The notes under the pieces: model-generated
The model's database searches: none
What the model was told of the DNA's origin: nothing
Seen by the model: only the letters and a program-made list of their open reading frames with translations
Assembly: GCA_024636225.1 (NCBI GenBank)
Contig: JAGXHN010000039.1
Span: forward strand, 1-18,019
Source: Desulfuromonadaceae bacterium
GTDB taxonomy: Bacteria > Desulfobacterota > Desulfuromonadia > Desulfuromonadales > UBA2294
Reading direction: 5' to 3'
Length of the DNA: 18,019 nt
Program-made: the position numbers and the translations under genes
Part shown: positions 13,238 through 18,019 of the stretch, piece after piece
Layout: every line of letters starts with the position of its first letter
Position numbering within the stretch: the first letter of the stretch is position 1

Positions 13238-14230
13238 TTGTCTGATCAAATTACAGTTGCCGTAGATGCTATGGGTGGTGATCATGGCCCTGGCGTTATC
13301 GTGGAGGGCGCGCTGCAGGCTGCGCGTCAATGGGGAATGAAAATTCTCCTGGTTGGCGACGCTGCGACCGTTCAGGCTGAACTTGCCGGGCATGATTGTT
13401 CCGGTTTGTTTATAACGGTTGAACACGCATCTGAAGTTGTCGGGATGCATGATTCGGCATCTGATGCTATTCGCAAAAAAAAGGATTCGTCAATTCGGGT
13501 CGCTTTTGAACTTGTCAAGAGTGGACGTGCTGATGCTGTCGTCAGTGCTGGTAATTCCGGCGCGACAATGGCTGCCGGCATGTTTGTGTTGAAGCGGATT
13601 CCCGGCATTGACCGACCCGCAATTGCGACGGTTGTTCCGAACCAGAGTCGTCATACCTTGTTGCTCGATGCCGGTGGCAATGTCGATTGCCGACCGATTC
13701 ATCTTCAGCAGTTTGCCACAATGGGTGACGTTTATGCGCGCGAATTGATGGGGTTAAAAGCGCCACGGATCGGTCTTTTGTCGAACGGCGAAGAAGAGGG
13801 GAAGGGGAACGACCTGACCCGGGCGACTCATCGTCTCCTCGACAATGCCCCGTTTAATTACGTCGGTTATATAGAGGGGCGTGATATTTATAATGGTAAG
13901 GTCGACGTGGTTGTTTGTGACGGGTTTGTCGGCAATGTCGTTCTGAAAGTGACTGAAGGGTTGGCTGAGGCGATCTCTCAGATGCTTAAAACAGAGATTG
14001 AAAAGAGTTTTCTGTCTAAAATCGGTTATCTACTGGCACGACCGGCGTTCAGTTCTTTTAAGAAGCGGATCGATTACGCCGAGTATGGCGGGGCGCCGTT
14101 GCTTGGAATTCAGGGCGCTGGCATGATCTGTCATGGTGGTTCCAATGCCAAGGCAATCATGAACGCAATTAATATGGCCAGTCAGGCGGTTCTGCATAAC
14201 GTTCATGGAAAGTTGGCTGCCAAGATTTAA
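13238..14230 (+). CDS. plsX: Phosphate acyltransferase PlsX
   Basis: 330 residues, usual length. It begins [20 protein letters not shown], the hallmark N-terminus, and contains [19 protein letters not shown] and [12 protein letters not shown], as in PlsX. The enzyme makes acyl-phosphate from acyl-ACP and phosphate, feeding PlsY in phospholipid synthesis at the inner membrane. The start is TTG 13238, 14 bp after rpmF, with only a weak GGAAG ribosome site (13225-13229). The TTG and weak site suggest modest translation compared with rpmF. The C-terminus ([20 protein letters not shown]) is complete. Confidence 0.95.
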   Translation: MSDQITVAVDAMGGDHGPGVIVEGALQAARQWGMKILLVGDAATVQAELAGHDCSGLFITVEHASEVVGMHDSASDAIRKKKDSSIRVAFELVKSGRADAVVSAGNSGATMAAGMFVLKRIPGIDRPAIATVVPNQSRHTLLLDAGGNVDCRPIHLQQFATMGDVYARELMGLKAPRIGLLSNGEEEGKGNDLTRATHRLLDNAPFNYVGYIEGRDIYNGKVDVVVCDGFVGNVVLKVTEGLAEAISQMLKTEIEKSFLSKIGYLLARPAFSSFKKRIDYAEYGGAPLLGIQGAGMICHGGSNAKAIMNAINMASQAVLHNVHGKLAAKI

Positions 14231-14264
14231 CTGCACTGCCCACTTAAGTGTAAGGGAGACTGTT

Positions 14265-15245
14265 TTGAAAAGAGCGCGTATCACTGGCACCGGTTCCTGC
14301 GTCCCTGAAAAGGTGATGACGAATTTTGATATTGAAAAATTTATTGATACCTCAGATGAATGGATTGTGACCCGTACTGGAATTCGTGAACGTCATATTA
14401 TTTCTGACGACCAAAACACGTCTGATCTCGCCACCACTGCTGCCAAAAATGCAATGGAAATGGCCGGTGTTACAGCTGAAGAAATTGATCTGATTGTTCT
14501 GGGGACGATCTCTGCGGATTATCCGTGGCCAGCTACAGCCTGTATTGTACAAGAAAATATTGGCGCCAAAAATGCGACGGCATTTGATATCTCTGCCGCT
14601 TGTAGTGGTTTTCTCTTCGCATTGGAGAATGCCGTCGCCCAGATTGAATCGGGGCGGATCAAAAAGGCGCTGGTGATCGGTGCCGAGGCTTTGTCGCGAA
14701 TTATTGACTGGGAAGACCGTAACACCTGTGTTTTGTTTGGTGACGCGGCAGGTGCGGTGGTTGTTGAAGCGGTTGAGGGGGATAAAGGTATCCTTTCGAC
14801 CCATTCACATTCTGACGGTTCTTATCTGGAATTGTTGTATCAGCCCGGTTTTGGTACGCGGCATATGCCGACCGAAGAGGCCCTTAAAAAGCGCAATTAT
14901 TTTTTACAGATGCAGGGGAATGATGTTTTCAAGGTCGCAGTACGGATGTTGACAGAAGTTGCAATTGAAGCTGTCGAGCATAACGGTATGACTATGGAAG
15001 ATGTCGATCTGTTTATTCCGCATCAGGCCAATATCCGGATTCTGGAAGCGACAGCCAAACGACTCAAACTTCCGTCTGATAAGGTCTATATAAATGTTGA
15101 TCGTTTCGGGAATACCTCTGCCGCGACCATTCCGCTGGCGCTGGATGAAGCGAACAGGGCCGGTCGTCTTAAGGAGAACGATATTATTCTTCTTGATGCC
15201 TTTGGTGGAGGCTTTACCTGGGCTTCTGCACTGTTGCGTTGGTAA
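14265..15245 (+). CDS. fabH: Beta-ketoacyl-ACP synthase III
   Basis: 326 residues. The catalytic triad is intact: C113 in DISAACSGF, H253 in IPHQANIRIL and N283 in FGNTSAATIP. SDEWIVTRTGIRERHI and the GGGFTWASALLRW end are typical. FabH condenses acetyl-CoA (or another acyl-CoA) with malonyl-ACP to begin fatty acid synthesis. The start is TTG 14265, with AAGGGAG (14252-14258) 6 bases upstream, giving MKRARITGTGSCVP; a longer reading from 14205 would overlap plsX and is not supported. The 10-bp palindrome CACTTAAGTG (14241-14250) sits just before the ribosome site. Which starter CoA is used cannot be read from the sequence. Confidence 0.95.
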   Translation: MKRARITGTGSCVPEKVMTNFDIEKFIDTSDEWIVTRTGIRERHIISDDQNTSDLATTAAKNAMEMAGVTAEEIDLIVLGTISADYPWPATACIVQENIGAKNATAFDISAACSGFLFALENAVAQIESGRIKKALVIGAEALSRIIDWEDRNTCVLFGDAAGAVVVEAVEGDKGILSTHSHSDGSYLELLYQPGFGTRHMPTEEALKKRNYFLQMQGNDVFKVAVRMLTEVAIEAVEHNGMTMEDVDLFIPHQANIRILEATAKRLKLPSDKVYINVDRFGNTSAATIPLALDEANRAGRLKENDIILLDAFGGGFTWASALLRW

Positions 15246-15266
15246 AGTTAAAGGACTTTTTGAATT

Positions 15267-16205
15267 ATGATTGCATTTATATTTCCCGGTCAGGGTGCCC
15301 AGCACTCCGGGATGGGAAAAGAGCTGACGGATAATTTTCCTGTTGCCAGGCATATTTTTGAAGAAGCCAATGATGCCCTCGGCTTCAATCTTGCTCAACT
15401 CTGTTTCGATGGCCCGGATGAAGAGCTCAAGCTTACAACCGTAACCCAGCCTGCCATTCTGACCACCAGTATTGCGGCGCTCAAAGTTCTGGAACAGGAG
15501 ACGGGTCTCAAGGCTGATTATGCAGCCGGGCATTCTCTCGGAGAGTACTCTGCACTCGTCTCTGCCGGTGCCATCAGTTTTGCCGACGCAGTCAAAACTG
15601 TTCGTCAACGTGGTGCCTTTATGCAGAATGCGGTTCCGGTCGGGGTTGGATCAATGGCTGCTATTATCGGTCTTGACGCTGCAATTCTGCAAGCCGTTTG
15701 TCAGGAAGCAGCAGGAGATGAAATCGTATCGGCGGCTAACTTCAACAGTCCGGGGCAGGTCGTTATTGCCGGTCACACAGCCGCCGTTGAAAGGGCTATG
15801 GTTCTGGCGAAGGAGAAGGGGGCCAAAAGAGCTCTGCCTCTCCCCGTCAGCGCACCGTTTCACTGTTCATTATTGACTCCGGCCGGAGAAAAGCTGAAAG
15901 ATGTACTGGCCGCGATTCATTTCTCTGCGATGATTATTCCTGTCGTCAGTAACGTTGAGGCAGAGCCGAACGATAAAGCTGAACGTCTGCAGCAACTTCT
16001 GGTGACACAGGTAAGCGCGCCGGTACGCTGGGACGCCTCGGTCTCACGTATGGTTGAACTCGGCGTCGACACATTTATAGAACTTGGTCCGGGAAAAGTT
16101 TTGTCAGGTCTGGTTAAACGGATTGAAAAATCTGCGACGACGATGAATGTTGAAGACATGAACTCTTTACACAGACTGATCGAATGGTCGGGGGAAAAAT
16201 GTTAA
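15267..16205 (+). CDS. fabD: Malonyl-CoA:ACP transacylase
   Basis: 312 residues, usual length. It begins MIAFIFPGQGAQHSGMG, with the nucleophile elbow GHSLGEYSAL (S90), R115 in VRQRGAFMQ and catalytic H199 in SAPFHCSLL. It moves the malonyl group from CoA to ACP in type II fatty acid synthesis. The ATG at 15267 has AAAGGA about 12 bases upstream, 21 bp after fabH. The last codons (EKC, TAA) overlap the fabG start by 7 bp. Confidence 0.96.
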   Translation: MIAFIFPGQGAQHSGMGKELTDNFPVARHIFEEANDALGFNLAQLCFDGPDEELKLTTVTQPAILTTSIAALKVLEQETGLKADYAAGHSLGEYSALVSAGAISFADAVKTVRQRGAFMQNAVPVGVGSMAAIIGLDAAILQAVCQEAAGDEIVSAANFNSPGQVVIAGHTAAVERAMVLAKEKGAKRALPLPVSAPFHCSLLTPAGEKLKDVLAAIHFSAMIIPVVSNVEAEPNDKAERLQQLLVTQVSAPVRWDASVSRMVELGVDTFIELGPGKVLSGLVKRIEKSATTMNVEDMNSLHRLIEWSGEKC

Positions 16206-16936
16206 AGGATAGAGTTGCTGTTGTAACCGGCGCCTCGCGCGGTATTGGCAAGAGTATCGCGCTGCTGATGGCCAGAAACGGCGCCAGGATTGTCGCGTCT
16301 GCGCGTAACCAAGCTTTACTCGATGCCCTGGTTGCCGAAATTCATGCTTTTGGTGGTGAGGCTCTCGCTGTAGCCGGTGATATTTCACTGACCGAGGATG
16401 CCAATAAATTGATCGCTGCGGCGGTTGAATCATTTGGTCGGGTTGATATCCTGGTCAATAATGCCGGGATCACTCATGACGGCCTGCTCCTGCGGATGAA
16501 GGATGAAGACTGGGACAGCGTCCTCGATATCAATCTCAAAGGTGCTTTTATCTGCACCCGTGCTGCCGCAAAAATAATGACAAAAAATCGCTATGGGCGC
16601 ATAATCAACATTTCGTCTGTTGTCGGGGAGATGGGAAATGCCGGACAGGCAAACTATTGCGCCAGCAAGGCCGGTTTGATCGGCCTGACCAAGTCGAATG
16701 CCAGAGAACTTGCCAAGCGGAATGTGACGGTGAATGTGGTAACTCCCGGTTTTATTACGACTGATATGACGGATGAACTTTCGGATAAGGTCAGAGACGA
16801 ACTCGCAGCTCAGATCCCCCTCGGTTCTCTGGGTGAGGCTGACGATGTTGCCGAGGCAGTGCTCTTTTTTGCTTCAGAACGATCTAAATATATAACCGGG
16901 CAGGTGCTCGGTGTAAATGGCGGGATGTACATGTAA
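16199..16936 (+). CDS. fabG: 3-oxoacyl-ACP reductase
   Basis: 245 residues, the usual FabG length. It is a short-chain dehydrogenase with NADPH loop TGASRGIG (10-17), the NNAG motif (87-90) and catalytic S140, Y153 and K157 (NISSVVG, NYCASKAG). It reduces 3-oxoacyl-ACP to 3-hydroxyacyl-ACP. ATG 16199 was preferred to GTG 16184 because MLKDRVAVVTGASRG matches family N-termini; a GGGGGA stretch just upstream may act as the ribosome site. It overlaps the fabD stop by 7 bp, so coupling is likely. The C-terminal GQVLGVNGGMYM is complete. Confidence 0.96.
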   Translation: MLKDRVAVVTGASRGIGKSIALLMARNGARIVASARNQALLDALVAEIHAFGGEALAVAGDISLTEDANKLIAAAVESFGRVDILVNNAGITHDGLLLRMKDEDWDSVLDINLKGAFICTRAAAKIMTKNRYGRIINISSVVGEMGNAGQANYCASKAGLIGLTKSNARELAKRNVTVNVVTPGFITTDMTDELSDKVRDELAAQIPLGSLGEADDVAEAVLFFASERSKYITGQVLGVNGGMYM

Positions 16937-16976
16937 TAGTGTCTAGTAAGGTAGACTAACAAACAAGGAGAAAAAC

Positions 16977-17207
16977 ATGTCTATTGAAGAAAAAGTCAAG
17001 CAGATCGTTGCTGAGCAGTTGGGTGTTGATGAAGGTCAAGTCACTGAGAATGCTTCATTCATGGATGACCTCGGTGCTGATTCACTCGATACCGTTGAGC
17101 TGGTTATGGCTTTGGAAGAGGAATTCGATATCGAAATCTCTGATGAAGACGCTGAGAAAATCCAGACAGTCCAGGATGCAATCAGCTACGTCAAAAGTAA
17201 TTCCTGA
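16977..17207 (+). CDS. acpP: Acyl carrier protein
   Basis: 76 residues, acidic, with the phosphopantetheine site [12 protein letters not shown] (S36). It carries the growing acyl chain for the neighbouring Fab enzymes and donates acyl groups to PlsX. AAGGAG lies 7-8 bases before ATG 16977, the strongest ribosome site of the operon, in line with the high ACP demand. A short inverted repeat (GTCTA 16941-16945 / TAGAC 16952-16956) lies in the 40-bp gap after fabG. A much stronger hairpin follows the stop (see 17216-17243). Confidence 0.97.
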   Translation: MSIEEKVKQIVAEQLGVDEGQVTENASFMDDLGADSLDTVELVMALEEEFDIEISDEDAEKIQTVQDAISYVKSNS

Positions 17208-17215
17208 TTTACGGT

Positions 17216-17243
17216 TCAGGGGGGAGGGGAACCTCCTCCCTGA
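17216..17243 (+). promoter_or_regulatory. Strong GNRA-capped hairpin between acpP and fabF
   Basis: TCAGGGGGGAGG (17216-17227) pairs with CCTCCTCCCTGA (17232-17243) over 12 bp with a single G-U wobble, closed by the tetraloop GGAA, which fits GNRA. It begins 8 bases after the acpP stop. The following bases (GTTATCTTG) are not a proper T-run, so it may act as a partial terminator or as a stability/processing element for the acpP message. Confidence 0.6.
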
Positions 17244-17313
17244 GTTATCTTGTGATTGAAAAAGTCATACCGTCTGCACCTTAAAATTTTAGCAACCGGA
17301 GGGATGAGCCGCG

Positions 17314-18019
17314 ATGCGTAGAGTTGTTGTGACCGGAGTCGGCGTTGTATCGCCACTCGGAACAGGTTTGGAAAAAAACTGGGATGCATTGATTAATGGA
17401 AAATCAGGGATTGGTCCGATTACCAGATTCGATGCTTCAGACCTTCCGACTCAATTTGCTGGTGAAGTCACCGATTTTATTGCCGATGATTTTATAGAAA
17501 AAAAAGAACAGAAGAAGATGGATCTGTTTATTCACTATGCTTTGGCAGCCAGTGATATGGCTCTGGCTGACTCCGGCTTTAAGGTCACGGAAGAGAATGC
17601 CGAACGGGTCGGTGTTGTTATCGGTTCCGGTCTCGGTGGTCTGCCGACCATTGAAAATTACCATTCTGTACTGCTCGAAAAAGGGTACAAGCGTATTTCC
17701 CCATTTTTTATCCCGATGCTGATTATTAATCTGGCGCCGGGACACGTCTCTATCCGCATTGGCGCTAAAGGGCCTAATCTTTCGATGGTCTCTGCATGTG
17801 CTTCTGGTACGCACTCTATCGGTGAAGCCTACCGGATGATTGAGCGTGGTGACGCCGATGCGATGATCGCTGGCGGGACCGAATCGACCATTACACCTTT
17901 GGGTGTTGGTGGCTTTAATGTCATGCGGGCGTTGTCGACCCGAAATGATGATCCGCAGGCGGCGAGTCGCCCGTTTGACAAGAATCGCGACGGTTTTGTT
18001 ATGGCCGAAGGGGCAGGGC
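17314..18019 (+). CDS. fabF: Beta-ketoacyl-ACP synthase II, 5' part
   Basis: The first 235 codons are present and the frame is open to the right edge. It begins [18 protein letters not shown], has the catalytic cysteine C162 in [10 protein letters not shown], and continues to [18 protein letters not shown], the usual FabF sequence; the histidines of the active site lie beyond the edge. FabF elongates acyl-ACP by condensation with malonyl-ACP. ATG 17314 has GGAGGG (17298-17303) 10 bases upstream. An overlapping ATG at 17304 runs into TAG after five codons and is not the start. It ends the visible operon; the hairpin at 17216-17243 may lower its expression relative to acpP. Confidence 0.95.
   Translation, partial: MRRVVVTGVGVVSPLGTGLEKNWDALINGKSGIGPITRFDASDLPTQFAGEVTDFIADDFIEKKEQKKMDLFIHYALAASDMALADSGFKVTEENAERVGVVIGSGLGGLPTIENYHSVLLEKGYKRISPFFIPMLIINLAPGHVSIRIGAKGPNLSMVSACASGTHSIGEAYRMIERGDADAMIAGGTESTITPLGVGGFNVMRALSTRNDDPQAASRPFDKNRDGFVMAEGAG

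Noticed and set aside
12997..13245. 82-codon frame over the L32 gene
   Set aside because: It is in another register from the clearly recognisable L32 sequence and is a shadow.
1..18019. Search for CRISPR arrays, tRNA/rRNA genes, insertion sequences, integrases or toxin-antitoxin pairs
   Set aside because: No regularly spaced repeats, cloverleaf-like sequence, transposase or integrase motifs seen. MazG here is the pyrophosphohydrolase and has no mazEF next to it.

Overview
The window reads as a chromosomal segment of a Gram-negative bacterium, most likely a deltaproteobacterium of the Desulfuromonas/Geobacter/Pelobacter group (now Desulfuromonadota). This is inferred from the gene order yceD-rpmF-plsX-fabH-fabD-fabG-acpP-fabF, the style of the proteins, the Bax-type lipoprotein and the leucine-degradation genes. 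No rRNA or other decisive marker is present. Base composition and codon use look uniform. I see no insertion sequence, integrase, CRISPR array, tRNA or rRNA.

Left part (1-3622): the 3' end of a biotin-carrying acyl-CoA carboxylase subunit (methylcrotonyl-CoA carboxylase type) overlaps an HMG-CoA lyase gene, so this is the end of a leucine-degradation operon. A tandem-domain universal stress protein and an HTH-cupin regulator follow, closed by a clear intrinsic terminator at 3592-3622.

Middle part (3736-9175, all +): tlyA (rRNA 2'-O-methyltransferase), a CobM-like tetrapyrrole methylase and a U32-family protein with an Fe-S-type cysteine set are joined by ATGA overlaps. A HIT-family hydrolase follows 24 bp later. 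Next come a RelA/SpoT homologue with an intact HD hydrolase site but an apparently dead synthetase domain, and a secreted NodB-type polysaccharide deacetylase that is translationally close to it.

Right-middle (9167-12263): a Bax-like glucosaminidase lipoprotein (-) converges on the deacetylase with overlapping stops. Then come an unrecognised two-helix membrane protein (+), FxsA (-), an AT-rich spacer with DnaA-box-like 9-mers, and MazG (-).

Right part (12373-18019, +): a strong sigma70-type promoter (TTGACA-16-TATACT) starts the fatty-acid/phospholipid operon: yceD (DUF177), rpmF (59 codons), plsX, fabH, fabD, fabG, acpP and a truncated fabF. Start codons were corrected for yceD, fabH and fabG. 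yceD, plsX and fabH use TTG starts. A 12-bp GNRA-capped hairpin lies between acpP and fabF.

Most of the window is housekeeping. The items that best merit a second look are the hydrolase-only-looking RelA/SpoT homologue, the coupled tetrapyrrole-methylase/U32 pair, and the acpP-fabF hairpin. I do not see a convincing new multi-gene defence or mobile system.
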